A DNA stretch of 64,000 bases from Opitutaceae bacterium EW11 (GCA_003054665.1 QAYY01000003.1:372001-436000), one strand, 5' to 3'; counted from the first letter of the stretch, positions 25,217-33,862 are shown. A program made the numbers and translations. Notes: generated from the letters alone by a model not told the origin.

Positions 25217-26956
25217 TCACGCCGAGGCGGCTTCAGCCGACTCGCGTTTCGCGGACGGCGAGGCGCCCTCGGCCTGCATCTCGCGGAGAAGGGACGTGAT
25301 GTAGGGAATGAGCTGCTTCTTGCGGCTGACGATCCCAGGAAGATCAAAAATCTCGTCTTTCTCGACGTGCGGATAGGAGATCCGGCTGATGAAGTCCGCG
25401 TCGCCCTTCACCATCAGCAATGAATTCTGCGTGTTGATGTCGGTGATGAGCAGGCAGGCGAACGCGAGTCTTTCGTTCTCCCGCAGGCGTTCGAGCGCGC
25501 CACAGAGTTCCTTCGCGTGCTTCCAGAAATTGCCGAAGCCGAGTTCTTCGACTTGGGAAACCGCGAAACGCACGCGATCCTCGTCGTAGATCTTGAAATC
25601 GGTGCGGATGACCTTTTCCGGAGGGTTGGCCAGAATGACCGAGCCGGACGAGAAGATCGAATCCGCGAGCGAGCGCGCGTCGACTCCGGCGATCTTGCTC
25701 AGCCAGGCCAGGACTGAAGCATCCTTCTCGGTGGAGGTGGGGCTGTTCAGGTTGAGGGTGTCGGAGATGATGCCACCCATCATGATGCCGGCGATCTCCG
25801 CGGAGGGCGTGAGATTGTCCCGGCGGAAAAGATCGCCGACGATCGTGCAGGTGGAGCCGACCGGCTCGTTGATGAAGAGGATCGGCTGCTGTGTATTCAA
25901 AGCTCCGAGACGATGGTGGTCGATGATCTCCGTGATCGTCACCTCGTTCGCGCCGGAGACTGCCTGCGTCATCTCGTTGTGGTCGACCAGAACGAGCCGG
26001 GTTTTCACCGGTTTCAGAATGTCGGTCTTCGTCAGGATCCCGAGGAGCTTGCCTTCGTCGCTGACGACCATGTACGCGGCGGTGTTGCTGGCGGCGACGC
26101 GGCGGCGAAGGTCGGCGATGCGGAGATCCGGGGAAACCGAGGAGAACTTCCGGTCGATCAGCCGCTCGACGGTCGAGGCGGTGCGGATCACCCACGCCGT
26201 GGTGGCTGAATCGTACGGACTCACGATCACGCTGACCTTGGCTTGGCGTGCGCGCTGAACGACCTCGTCGTCCACCGGCAGATTGCCCGTGATCACCACG
26301 GCACGGACACCAATCTGAATGGAGCGCTGCTGGATGTCCCAGCGATCGCCGACGATGATGATCGATTGTTCGGCAGGTATTCCCTCGTGCTCGGAGAATT
26401 TTCCGAAGGAGCGGACATCCATGGCGCCGATACGCACGAAGAGTTCCTCCATGCGCTCGGCGTCCTCCATGTGCAGGACCCGGGCGCGGAGAGCGCGGGC
26501 TATGTGCGCCAGAGAGGAATTGACCTTCCGCATTTCACGCAGCTCACGCGCCTTGGGGATGAAGTAACCGCCAAGTTGAAAAACGGATACAGATCCAATC
26601 ACGCGGCGGTCGTCGGTGATGACCGGCAGGATGCGCACGTCGTGTTCGTCGATCAGCTCCAGGGCCTCGGCGCAGGTGGCGCTGGCCGAAACCGTGACGA
26701 CATCCTGCACCATGAGATCGCGTACCCGAGGCGTGACATCGCTGAGGTAGGTCGGAAGCGGCTGATGGAAACGCTGGAGAATCGTGTCGATGCGCGCGTT
26801 CGAGTTTCCACATCGCGCCGCCACGTAGCCGTCGATTCCTTTCGCCTCCTTCAGGGCTGCATATGCGATGGCTGAGCAGATGGCGTCCGCATCTGGGTTT
26901 TTGTGTCCTACGATGTAGGTCGGGGTAGCGCTAGGGGAAGTTGAAGGGACGGTCAT
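25217..26956 (-). CDS. ppaC: family II manganese inorganic pyrophosphatase with CBS-DRTGG-CBS insert
   Basis: 579 residues from the ATG at 26956 (MTVPSTSPSATPTY). The DHH catalytic domain begins with GHKNPDADAICSAI (H18, D22, D24) and continues, after a ~240-residue insert, with DHNE and DHHRLG; the DHHA2 domain follows to the end. The insert carries two CBS domains (MVQDVVTVSASATCAEAL and a second near SDEGKLLGILTKTDIL) around a DRTGG domain. It hydrolyses pyrophosphate to drive biosynthesis. In known CBS-pyrophosphatases the insert binds adenine nucleotides, which raise or lower activity, so this enzyme is probably tuned to energy state. Length fits this regulated subclass. Confidence 0.95.
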   Translation of the reverse strand: MTVPSTSPSATPTYIVGHKNPDADAICSAIAYAALKEAKGIDGYVAARCGNSNARIDTILQRFHQPLPTYLSDVTPRVRDLMVQDVVTVSASATCAEALELIDEHDVRILPVITDDRRVIGSVSVFQLGGYFIPKARELREMRKVNSSLAHIARALRARVLHMEDAERMEELFVRIGAMDVRSFGKFSEHEGIPAEQSIIIVGDRWDIQQRSIQIGVRAVVITGNLPVDDEVVQRARQAKVSVIVSPYDSATTAWVIRTASTVERLIDRKFSSVSPDLRIADLRRRVAASNTAAYMVVSDEGKLLGILTKTDILKPVKTRLVLVDHNEMTQAVSGANEVTITEIIDHHRLGALNTQQPILFINEPVGSTCTIVGDLFRRDNLTPSAEIAGIMMGGIISDTLNLNSPTSTEKDASVLAWLSKIAGVDARSLADSIFSSGSVILANPPEKVIRTDFKIYDEDRVRFAVSQVEELGFGNFWKHAKELCGALERLRENERLAFACLLITDINTQNSLLMVKGDADFISRISYPHVEKDEIFDLPGIVSRKKQLIPYITSLLREMQAEGASPSAKRESAEAASA

Positions 26957-27037
26957 GAGCGTGTCGGAATGTGAGCAGGCGCCCCAGGAAAGCAATTTCC
27001 CCGGCGAGTTCACCCGGAATCGGGCGACCAGGCCAAG

Positions 27038-27187
27038 TCAAGGCGTACTGCGCACTTGCGCTTTCTCGCTGCCGGTTCCGGCTGCCTGCGTACGTCTCAG
27101 CTTGGGTACGATCACGGCCACAACGATGCCCATGATCGCGACGAGGGTGATCAGTTCGATGACTCGCAGGGTGGATCGGCCGGCCAT
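27038..27187 (-). CDS. possible 49-residue membrane protein with pilin-like helix
   Basis: Starts MAGRSTLRVIELITL at 27187. Most of it is one helix, VIELITLVAIMGIVVAVIVP, followed by KLRRTQAAG. The order S-T-L-x-x-I-E-L then a long hydrophobic run and P-K resembles the N-terminal methylation motif and helix of type IV pilin-like proteins, but no globular domain follows. It may be a small membrane protein, a pilin remnant or chance. It lies in the 396-bp gap between the divergent ppaC and ilvE genes; nothing else was recognised there. Confidence 0.35.
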   Translation of the reverse strand: MAGRSTLRVIELITLVAIMGIVVAVIVPKLRRTQAAGTGSEKAQVRSTP

Positions 27188-27352
27188 GTGAAAAAACAAG
27201 ACCGCCAGGCTCGTTCTCGGCAAGTTCCGAGCCCTTCCAGCCGCTTGGGCGGAGAGCGGTTTGACTTCTGCCTCGGTCACGCTTCAGGCGCCGCGGGGTG
27301 TGTACCGCTGCCAGACTGGACAAGCTGGGTGCGGTTTCTAAGTTCGGGTCCG

Positions 27353-28219
27353 ATGAAGATTTATTTGGACGGAAAGTTCGTTGACCAGGCAGACGCGAAG
27401 ATCTCGGTGTTCGACCATGGCCTCCTCTACGGCGATGGCGTATTCGAAGGCATCCGTCTCTATGGTGGAAACGTCTTCCGTCTGGACGAGCACCTGGAAC
27501 GTCTCGAGTACTCGGCCAAGGCCATCCTTCTGTCGATGCCCTGGAGCCGGAAGGAAATTTCCGACGCGACCTGCGAGACCTGCCGCCAAAACGGTCTGCA
27601 GGACGGCTACATCCGCTTGGTGGTGACCCGCGGCGTGGGTGATCTCGGGCTCTCTCCGTGGCTCTGCCCGAAGCCGTCAATATTCATCATCGCTAACAAG
27701 ATCGCGCTCTATCCGCCCGAAACGTACACGACCGGTCTGAGCATCGTCACGGTGCCGACTCGGCGTGTGAATTCCGCGGCGTTCAGCCCCGCGATCAAGT
27801 CGCTCAATTATCTGAACAACATACTCGCCAAGATCGAGGCGAAGCAGTTTGGCGCCCTCGAGGCGATCCTGCTCAACGACCAGGGGTACGTGGCCGAGTG
27901 CACGGGCGACAACATCTTCATCATCCACAAGGGCGAGATCATCACCCCGGCTGCGTCCCAGGGGGCGCTGAAAGGTATCACCCGATCGGCGATTTTTGAC
28001 ATCGCTCAGGAGCTGAAACTGCCGATCCGCGAGGCCGACATGACCCGTTACGATGTCTTCAACGCAGACGAGGCGTTCCTCACCGGCACGGCCGCGGAAG
28101 TCATTCCAGTGGTGAAACTCGATGGGCGTGAGATTGGCACCGGAAAGCCCGGCAAGATCACGCAGCGCGTGCTGGAGTCGTTCCGCCGCCGTGTGCTGAC
28201 GGAGGGCACACGGATTTGA
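27353..28219 (+). CDS. ilvE: branched-chain amino acid aminotransferase (class IV)
   Basis: 288 residues from the ATG at 27353 (MKIYLDGKFVDQADAK). Fold-type IV PLP enzyme: SVFDHGLLYGDGVFEGIRLY, the Schiff-base lysine in SPAIKSLNYLNNILAK and the phosphate-binding ECTGDNIF and GITRSAI segments are all present. It transfers amino groups between glutamate and branched-chain keto acids. D-amino acid transaminase and aminodeoxychorismate lyase share the fold; the EGIRLYGG start and overall length favour IlvE. It is a single gene facing the actin gene, with which it converges across a 304-bp gap. Confidence 0.92.
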   Translation: MKIYLDGKFVDQADAKISVFDHGLLYGDGVFEGIRLYGGNVFRLDEHLERLEYSAKAILLSMPWSRKEISDATCETCRQNGLQDGYIRLVVTRGVGDLGLSPWLCPKPSIFIIANKIALYPPETYTTGLSIVTVPTRRVNSAAFSPAIKSLNYLNNILAKIEAKQFGALEAILLNDQGYVAECTGDNIFIIHKGEIITPAASQGALKGITRSAIFDIAQELKLPIREADMTRYDVFNADEAFLTGTAAEVIPVVKLDGREIGTGKPGKITQRVLESFRRRVLTEGTRI

Positions 28220-28451
28220 GCCGCACGTGGTGTGCGTGAAGGGCTCGCGGTTGGAGTCGACTCTAGATCTCGAACTCATTGACGCGGCGGCGGTGCAGCG
28301 CCGGTATTCTTCGCACCGCCTCAATAAGCGTTGTCCGGAATGCTGCGTTCAGCGACTGACCGCTGAGACCTGCGGCCCTCACAGGACTGCCCGGACTCCC
28401 GTCGCCACCGTGTGGCTGCGTACCGGTTACCTGTCGCTGGGCGTCGACACG

Positions 28452-28479
28452 AAAAAGCCGCGCCTGGGATGGCGCGGCT
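28452..28479 (-). terminator. Rho-independent terminator after the actin gene
   Basis: A 9-bp perfect stem (AGCCGCGCC 28456-28464 with 28471-28479) has a 6-base loop and, on the minus strand, a five-T run. It begins 45 bases past the actin stop. The rest of the 304-bp gap to ilvE (28220-28523) shows no gene or RNA that I can support. Confidence 0.8.
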
Positions 28480-28523
28480 GTGCAAAGCGGGGACGGTGTC
28501 CGAGGGGTAGCGGAAGGTCCGTC

Positions 28524-29672
28524 TCAGCTTAGCAAATACTGCCACTGGTTCTCTCGCGCTGCGCGGGCCGCTTTGAGTGCTCCTACGGCGACGTATCGCT
28601 TGTAGTCCTGGCCAGCGAGTTTGACCTTCGGCGACTCGTAGCCGTCATCCGTCAGACGTTTCTGGAGGACGGTGTCGATGCCTTTGATCTGGGAGCCTCC
28701 GCCCGTGATGATGATGTTCTGGAGGAGGGCGACGACCGAATCCGAAGATGCGCGGGAGATGAGGGTCGTCAGTGCGGGGTAGATCTTGTCGATGAGCGTG
28801 TTTGCGGCGCGCCCCAGCGCTTCACCAAGTTCGAGCGTGTGGGCTTTGCCGCCGATGATCACGCGCACGTCGATTGGCTTCCGCACCGGGCCGACGTACG
28901 AATACTGCTCCTTGAGTTCGCGAACCTTCAGACGGGAGAGCCCATTGTTTGGATACATCCGGTTCAGCTCGGCGTGCAGGATCTCGTCGATGGCATCTCC
29001 GGCGAACGGAATGCTGATTTGGTCTTCGCGGGTTGGAAAGTAGCCTTGGACGAGGCAGAGGTCGCTGGTGCCGCCGCCGATGTCGATGAACAGAGAGTTC
29101 GTGACCGGGTCGACGTAGCCGGGCTGCCCGAGGCGGGCGTCGTCGCGGAATCCGAGGGCGGCGAGAAACGGCTCGGGGATCAGCAGGATGCGATCGAAGA
29201 TGCCGAGCGCACATTGCCGGATGTCTTCACGCGCCGGTTCGCCGGCGTTCGCGGGGATTCCGACGACTGCGCGGATTTCCGAAGTGCCGGAGGGATCGAC
29301 GACGGAGCGAACGTGGCGGAAAAAGTCTTTTGCGGCGTCAGGATGCGCGATGATTCCCTCTTTGAGAGGAGCAAGCAGGTCGACGTGAAGCAGATTCTTC
29401 AGCGCGTCCTCGCCGAAGAGCACGCTGTTGTTGCCTGCAATGATGCCGTCGACGATTCCCTCCTTCACGTATCCGACGACGCTTGGGATGATCTTGCTCA
29501 GTCCGATGTCGTTGCTGCCGGCGTTCCCCGCCAAGATGCACGACTTGTTGGTGCCAAGATCGAAGCCGACCAGCATCGTTTTGGACTTCTGCCCGCGCGG
29601 TGCCGCCTGAGCGGGGGCGGTGGTTGGGGTCGGTTGTGCGGCGGGTTTTTCGAGAACTGCGGTGGTTGTCAT
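28524..29672 (-). CDS. MamK-like bacterial actin
   Basis: 382-residue actin-fold ATPase. A ~30-residue Pro/Ala/Thr-rich leader precedes the phosphate-1 loop VGFDLGTNKSC (35-45). The IPEPFLAALGF segment, phosphate-2 IDIGGGTSDL (196-205) and adenosine motif ITGGGSQIKGI (322-332) follow. Beyond the shared actin motifs, SVVGYVKE, AVVGIPANAGEPARE, IPEPFLA, REDQISIPFAG and LKEQYSYVGP match MamK, the magnetosome filament actin, better than MreB as I recall those sequences. No other magnetosome gene is in the window, so it probably builds a filament with another job. A small gene 21 bases upstream looks like its operon partner. Confidence 0.82.
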   Translation of the reverse strand: MTTTAVLEKPAAQPTPTTAPAQAAPRGQKSKTMLVGFDLGTNKSCILAGNAGSNDIGLSKIIPSVVGYVKEGIVDGIIAGNNSVLFGEDALKNLLHVDLLAPLKEGIIAHPDAAKDFFRHVRSVVDPSGTSEIRAVVGIPANAGEPAREDIRQCALGIFDRILLIPEPFLAALGFRDDARLGQPGYVDPVTNSLFIDIGGGTSDLCLVQGYFPTREDQISIPFAGDAIDEILHAELNRMYPNNGLSRLKVRELKEQYSYVGPVRKPIDVRVIIGGKAHTLELGEALGRAANTLIDKIYPALTTLISRASSDSVVALLQNIIITGGGSQIKGIDTVLQKRLTDDGYESPKVKLAGQDYKRYVAVGALKAARAARENQWQYLLS

Positions 29673-29693
29673 AGTGCTTGAGACGTAAGGGGC

Positions 29694-30110
29694 TTAGGGG
29701 CGGTGGGAGTTTCCGGCGCGCCGTGTTTCGTCGCGCTGCTGGTCGAGCATGCCTTCGATCAGGTCCGCGATATTCGAAATCGGGGCTCGAGAACCTCCAG
29801 AGGGAGTGACGGGAGCCTCCGTGTGCGGCGAACCGTGTTTGATCGGCGAGGGAGCCCGCTCTTGCAGCAGCGACGAGATTCGAGGCAGGAGCAGCTCGGC
29901 GACGGCGGAGGCCTGTGCGACGCGGTCGTACTCAGTCCGCACGATTTCCCACAGGTCGTCTTCGCTTGGTGCAGCATCTCCGTGACGGGTTTGGATTTCG
30001 CCGAGCGCTGAAACGAAGTCGTTTTCTAAAGAACCGTGGGGATTGCGTTCGTGGTCGATCCAGATCTGCCGGCAGCGTCGACTGAGTTCAGCCCGGGGGA
30101 GATCGAGCAT
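29694..30110 (-). CDS. hypothetical partner protein of the MamK-like actin
   Basis: 138 residues from the ATG at 30110 (MLDLPRAELSRRCRQIW); a TTG ten codons earlier is possible. It is mainly helical and polar, with a helical first ~85 residues, a Pro/Ser-rich linker (SPIKHGSPHTEAP) and a short C-terminal helix ISNIADLIEGMLDQQ. No membrane helix or known domain is visible. It ends 21 bases before the actin gene on the same strand. Many bacterial actins and ParM-like filaments pair with a small adaptor, so a filament-binding role is plausible but inferred only from position. Confidence 0.65.
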   Translation of the reverse strand: MLDLPRAELSRRCRQIWIDHERNPHGSLENDFVSALGEIQTRHGDAAPSEDDLWEIVRTEYDRVAQASAVAELLLPRISSLLQERAPSPIKHGSPHTEAPVTPSGGSRAPISNIADLIEGMLDQQRDETRRAGNSHRP

Positions 30111-30263
30111 CAGCGGGATACTGGAGAGCACAGCGGTCAAAATCCGCGCGCTAGACCGGGCGAGACGCCGACGGTTCGCAGGATTCGTAGAAAAAACCAG
30201 GCGACGGTAGACGGTGAATACACCGATCTCACTCGCCGTCCGGCTGCAATTCTCCTGCCGGCT

Positions 30264-30641
30264 CTACCGCATCTTCTGAACCTGTCCTGGGGTGCCGGCT
30301 CGCTTTGCGTCCAGATGCCGAGCGTAGAAAAAATAGGCGATGCCGACCGACCCGAGGAAAAGCGCCATGCCGATCGCGAATGCCGTCAGACACCCCTTGC
30401 GAACATCCTGCTGCAGGTTTTGCGGGTTCTGCTCGTACTGGGCAAGGATGGGGTCGCTCCCGGACGGCTCAACGGCGGCGGGACTCTGTGCCCCGGCGGG
30501 CGAGAGAACGTGCGCAATCGAAGTGAGAGGCGAGACCGCAGCCGGTTTGCCCGTCTCGCGCGCGATCTCCCGGTCGAGCCACGCCAAGTGCTCCTGGATC
30601 AGACGGCGCTGCCGGAGAAGCTCGTCAACTCGATCTGGCAT
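30264..30641 (-). CDS. hypothetical protein with coiled coil and one C-terminal membrane helix
   Basis: 125 residues starting MPDRVDELLRQRRLIQ. Residues ~3-32 form a charged helix (LRQRRLIQEHLAWLDREIA). A Pro/Ala/Ser-rich linker follows, then one membrane helix at ~84-104 (GCLTAFAIGMALFLGSVGIAYFF) with a short basic tail. It would be anchored in the inner membrane with its N-terminal part in the cytoplasm. It lies 96 bases downstream of rpmA beyond a terminator and upstream of the actin pair, all on the minus strand. No family is recognised. Confidence 0.6.
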   Translation of the reverse strand: MPDRVDELLRQRRLIQEHLAWLDREIARETGKPAAVSPLTSIAHVLSPAGAQSPAAVEPSGSDPILAQYEQNPQNLQQDVRKGCLTAFAIGMALFLGSVGIAYFFYARHLDAKRAGTPGQVQKMR

Positions 30642-30682
30642 GGGGCAATGGATACACGCGTGAGCTCGCAGAGTATAAGCAC

Positions 30683-30713
30683 AAAAAAACGCAGCCGGGG
30701 AGGCTGCGTTTTT
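30683..30713 (-). terminator. Rho-independent terminator after rpmA
   Basis: Stem CGCAGCC/GGCTGCG (30690-30696 with 30702-30708), extended by A-T pairs, with loop GGGGA and T-runs on both strands, so it could work in both directions. It lies 25 bases past the rpmA stop and closes the rplU-rpmA operon. Confidence 0.85.
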
Positions 30714-30737
30714 CGAAAAGCGACGATTTACAGAACG

Positions 30738-30977
30738 TTAGACGATCTCGACCCGACGATGATCCTTGTCGAATTTGACCGTCCCGTCCTTGAGGGCGAA
30801 GAGGGTCCAATCGCGGCCGGTGCCGACGTTGCGGCCCGCGTGAATCTTGCTGCCGCGCTGGCGGATGATGATGTTGCCGGCGATGACGGACTGGCCGCCG
30901 AATTTTTTCACGCCGAGCCGTTTCGAGTGGCTCTCGCGGCCGTTGGACGTCGTTGACTGACCTTTTTTGTGCGCCAT
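30738..30977 (-). CDS. rpmA: 50S ribosomal protein L27
   Basis: 79 residues, the normal L27 size, starting [20 protein letters not shown] with the conserved [20 protein letters not shown] core. The N-terminal tail reaches the peptidyl transferase centre. It begins directly with MAHKKG, so the cleavable N-terminal extension of Firmicutes L27 is absent. It follows rplU by 12 bases, the standard rplU-rpmA order, and is closed by a terminator. Confidence 0.98.
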   Translation of the reverse strand: MAHKKGQSTTSNGRESHSKRLGVKKFGGQSVIAGNIIIRQRGSKIHAGRNVGTGRDWTLFALKDGTVKFDKDHRRVEIV

Positions 30978-30989
30978 GGCGGAGGTTCC

Positions 30990-31304
30990 TTAAGCGTTGA
31001 TAGATTGAATCTTGATGACCGAGAGGTCCTGGCGGTGACCCTGCTTGCGCTCGTAACCCTTGCGCTTCTTCTTTTTGAAAACGATCACCTTTTTCCCGCG
31101 CTTGTTTTCGAGAATGGTGGCCGTGACGCTGGCCCCATCGAGAATCGGGGTGCCAACCTTGAAACTTTCACCTTCGCCAGCGGAGAGCACTTCGTTGATC
31201 TGAACCGTCGAGCCGGCTTCCGAATTCGGATAGCGGTTGACGATCAGAATATCGCCCTCGGAGACGGCGAACTGCTGGCCCTGTGTTCTGATGGTCGCTT
31301 TCAT
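30990..31304 (-). CDS. rplU: 50S ribosomal protein L21
   Basis: 104 residues, normal for L21: [18 protein letters not shown] at the start and the basic [17 protein letters not shown] segment that contacts 23S rRNA, ending [10 protein letters not shown]. It is the first gene of the rplU-rpmA operon. About 160 bp separate it from the coiled-coil gene upstream on the same strand; that gap contains the operon promoter region, but I could not pick a convincing -35/-10 pair. Confidence 0.98.
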   Translation of the reverse strand: MKATIRTQGQQFAVSEGDILIVNRYPNSEAGSTVQINEVLSAGEGESFKVGTPILDGASVTATILENKRGKKVIVFKKKKRKGYERKQGHRQDLSVIKIQSINA

Positions 31305-31466
31305 AAATAAAACCGCGAACTAAGGGTTTTTTGCGGCGGTGAAGCAAGGATTTATTTGGGAAATCTCGACGCTTGCCGAGACTCGCTTCCCGCCGTTCTG
31401 GCTTCGTGGCTTACGAATGAACGCGAGGGGTATTCTGACCGTCTGAGGCAGAGCGTTTTGGCCCGG

Positions 31467-32201
31467 CTATTTTCCTTGCGGAGCGGGCTGCGCCGACTCG
31501 GTCGAAGGCGCTTCCGATTTGGGAGACTCGCTCGGACGGTTTTCAGGACGCAGCTGTTTCTCGCGCGTCTCCGCGTTCTTCAGGTCGACATCCATGTAGT
31601 AGTGCTGCCGGCGCTTGTAGTCGGTCGGATAGATGGAGCGTGAAAGCAGTTCCGCCTGCTGCTGAAGCTGGGCCTCGAGTTCCTGTTGGCGTTTGAGCGA
31701 TGCGAGCCGTGCGGCTTCGCGATCGGCTTGCGCGCGCTTTTCGCGTTCGGCGGCGGCGAGTTTGTCGAGCGCCGCGCGGCGCGCAGCTTCGACCTCGTGC
31801 GCCTTGCGTTCGCGTTCTTCCGCCAGCCGGCGGGCTTCGCCTTCGGCGGCTTCCTTTTCTTTGGCGGCGCGCTCCCGCGCTTCAACGGCTGCACGAGCTT
31901 CCTCTTCGGCGGCGACGCGACGCGCCTCGGCTGCTGCCTGATCCGCGCGAAGCCGCTCGAGTTCGCGGGCGGATTCTTCGGCGTCCTGCTTCGCCTTCAA
32001 CGCGGCCAGACGATGCGCTTCGGCGTCCGCTTCGGCGCGTTTCTTCAACTCCGCAGCCTTCCGATCCGCTTCGGCCTTTTCGTCAGCCTGCCGCCGCGCC
32101 TCGGCCTCGCGCCGCATCTTCGCATCGTAACTCCGATAAACCACAAAGCCGATAGCCAGTAGGGCGATGACAATCAACGTGATGACGGTGCCGCGTTTCA
32201 T
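31467..32201 (-). CDS. TolA-like membrane-anchored long coiled-coil protein
   Basis: 244 residues. One N-terminal membrane helix (VITLIVIALLAIGFVVY) is followed by ~170 residues of almost unbroken Ala/Glu/Arg/Lys-rich helix (such as AEADRKAAELKKRAEADAEA), then a short C-terminal part with SRSIYPTDYKRRQHYYMDVD. The helix resembles the middle domain of TolA, but the TolA C-terminal globular domain is missing and no tol-pal genes are nearby. Many proteins share this composition, so similarity searches will give false matches. Its ATG overlaps the PfkB stop by 4 bases, so the two are cotranscribed. Confidence 0.75.
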   Translation of the reverse strand: MKRGTVITLIVIALLAIGFVVYRSYDAKMRREAEARRQADEKAEADRKAAELKKRAEADAEAHRLAALKAKQDAEESARELERLRADQAAAEARRVAAEEEARAAVEARERAAKEKEAAEGEARRLAEERERKAHEVEAARRAALDKLAAAEREKRAQADREAARLASLKRQQELEAQLQQQAELLSRSIYPTDYKRRQHYYMDVDLKNAETREKQLRPENRPSESPKSEAPSTESAQPAPQGK

Positions 32202-33121
32202 GGGTGGACTGACCTTGGGGGGGGGAGATTGTTCAGATCGAAATCCGCCACTCCGGGGTGGCCGGCGTTCGCTGCCGCGTAGGGTAGGGCGAAGCTAACC
32301 GCTTCTGCGAGCCCAACTTTCAGCTCGTACAGCGCATGAAGCACGACTGCGAAAAGCACGTCGCCCGAGCCGGTGGGGGAGACCTCTTGGACGAGGGGAG
32401 GCGTCTGGGCGGCGGGCGGTGTATCCACGCCGGCATAACAGACCGGCGCGGGCCCGTCGGTCACGATCCAAGCCTGCACGGGCCAGCGGCGCAGCGCTTC
32501 GGCGAGGCGCTCGACGACGGGAACGTTGCGCTCCGTTTCGGGGAAAAGGGGATCGAACTCCTGACGGTTGATCTTGATGAGGGGGACGGGGCGTTCGATC
32601 AGCCAGGAGAGCGGCGGCCCATAGGTGTCGGCTACAAACGCGCCGTCGTCGATCCAGCGGGAAACCGCATTGCGCAGCGGAGCCGCGCCAGGGGAATTCC
32701 AGCCGGGGAAACTGCCGCAGAGGGCTAGATAGCTGCCGGGGCGCCGTTCTCGATCCAGTTCCTCCGCGCACCCCCGGAGTGCGGAGGAATCCGGCGCGCG
32801 ATCCGGTCCGAGGAACGTCGTTTCGTCGCGCGCTTCGCGTCGCACCACGAGCCCCGTGCGCGTGGCGGAGGAGGTTGGAAAAGAGCGGTGGTTCAGCCCC
32901 CGCGAGTCCAGCCAGGCGGAGCATTCCTGGCCCGCCGCGCCTCCGGCGAAACACCACGCTGTAGTGGGATGTTTGAGACGCTGGAGCATTTTCGATACGT
33001 TGATCCCCTTTCCTCCGACCTGGAACGTTTCCGATGACGCACGTTGAGTGTGTCCGGCCGTCCAATCCGCGAAATTAAACGTCCGCTCGGCCAAGAGGTT
33101 GCCTGTCAGGGTAATGATCAT
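32198..33121 (-). CDS. PfkB-family sugar kinase (1-phosphofructokinase-like)
   Basis: 307 residues of the ribokinase fold. The N-terminal MIITLTGNLLAERTF and VGGKGINVSKMLQRL match the hexose-phosphate kinase branch (FruK/LacC), and the catalytic loop reads VSPTGSGDVLFA with the active aspartate in GSGD. It would phosphorylate a sugar phosphate with ATP in the cytoplasm. No PTS or fructose operon lies nearby, so the substrate is uncertain. It is the first gene of a two-gene unit with the coiled-coil protein (4-base overlap), an odd pairing with no obvious shared role. Confidence 0.85.
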   Translation of the reverse strand: MIITLTGNLLAERTFNFADWTAGHTQRASSETFQVGGKGINVSKMLQRLKHPTTAWCFAGGAAGQECSAWLDSRGLNHRSFPTSSATRTGLVVRREARDETTFLGPDRAPDSSALRGCAEELDRERRPGSYLALCGSFPGWNSPGAAPLRNAVSRWIDDGAFVADTYGPPLSWLIERPVPLIKINRQEFDPLFPETERNVPVVERLAEALRRWPVQAWIVTDGPAPVCYAGVDTPPAAQTPPLVQEVSPTGSGDVLFAVVLHALYELKVGLAEAVSFALPYAAANAGHPGVADFDLNNLPPPRSVHP

Positions 33122-33298
33122 GCCTCGTTTTGATGCGTCGCCGGGCCGTTATCCACCCCGAAGCAATACGACCGGCGGGCAGAAACAGGACTGACTCGCC
33201 AGTCTCCTCCAGGCGAGGGCGGCGGCCGGACGAGGGTGTATCCGCGAATCAAGCGGGACGTTGCAGCGGAAAACGGCTTCGCTAAATCGAGAAGAAGA

Positions 33299-33862
33299 AT
33301 GGGCGATCTGATCAGAGCCAACGAATACGCCGCGAAAAGTACAGTGAGCCTCGCCCGAGACCTTATCGGGAAAGTTCTCGTGCGCGGAGGGGCAGGTCGT
33401 CCGGTTTCCCGGCACTTGATCACCGAGACGGAGGCGTACCACAGCGAAAACGATCTGGCCTGCCATGCCCGCAAAGGCCGAACGCCGCGGACCGACGTGC
33501 TCTTTCGTGCTGCCGGCATTTGGTATGTATACCTGTGCTACGGAGTGCACGAGATGCTCAACCTGGTCGTCGGGCCTGAAGGTTTTCCGGCTGCGATCCT
33601 GATTCGCGGCCTGCACGATGTCTCGGGGCCGGGCCGGCTGACGAAAGCGCTGGGAATTGGCCGCCAGATCAACGGTCTCCCCGCCGAACCGGCGACAGGA
33701 CTCTGGTTGGAGGACGATGGCGTGGCTGTCTCACGCCGGTTGATCGAGGCAACGCCCCGGATTGGGGTCGACTATGCCGGAGAAATCTGGGCCGCGAAGC
33801 CGTGGCGGTTCGTGCTCACCGACGCTGGACGAGATGCCGCACTCCGGCGGTGGCGGAGGTGA
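33299..33862 (+). CDS. 3-methyladenine DNA glycosylase (AAG/MPG family)
   Basis: 187 residues from the ATG at 33299 (MGDLIRANEYAAKS), preceded by a purine-rich GAAGAAG; a GTG at 33236 is a weaker choice. The family core is complete: LARDLIGKVLVR, ITETEAYHSENDLACHA with the catalytic glutamate, LFRAAGIWYVYLCYGVHEMLN, AAILIRG and GPGRLTKALGI. The enzyme removes alkylated and deaminated purines to begin base-excision repair. It is monocistronic and divergent from the PfkB gene, a short distance from the ligase/helicase repair cluster. Confidence 0.94.
   Translation: MGDLIRANEYAAKSTVSLARDLIGKVLVRGGAGRPVSRHLITETEAYHSENDLACHARKGRTPRTDVLFRAAGIWYVYLCYGVHEMLNLVVGPEGFPAAILIRGLHDVSGPGRLTKALGIGRQINGLPAEPATGLWLEDDGVAVSRRLIEATPRIGVDYAGEIWAAKPWRFVLTDAGRDAALRRWRR

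Noticed and set aside
28220-28523. Possible tRNA or small RNA between ilvE and the actin gene
   Set aside because: No cloverleaf or T-loop sequence could be drawn; only the actin terminator is clear.
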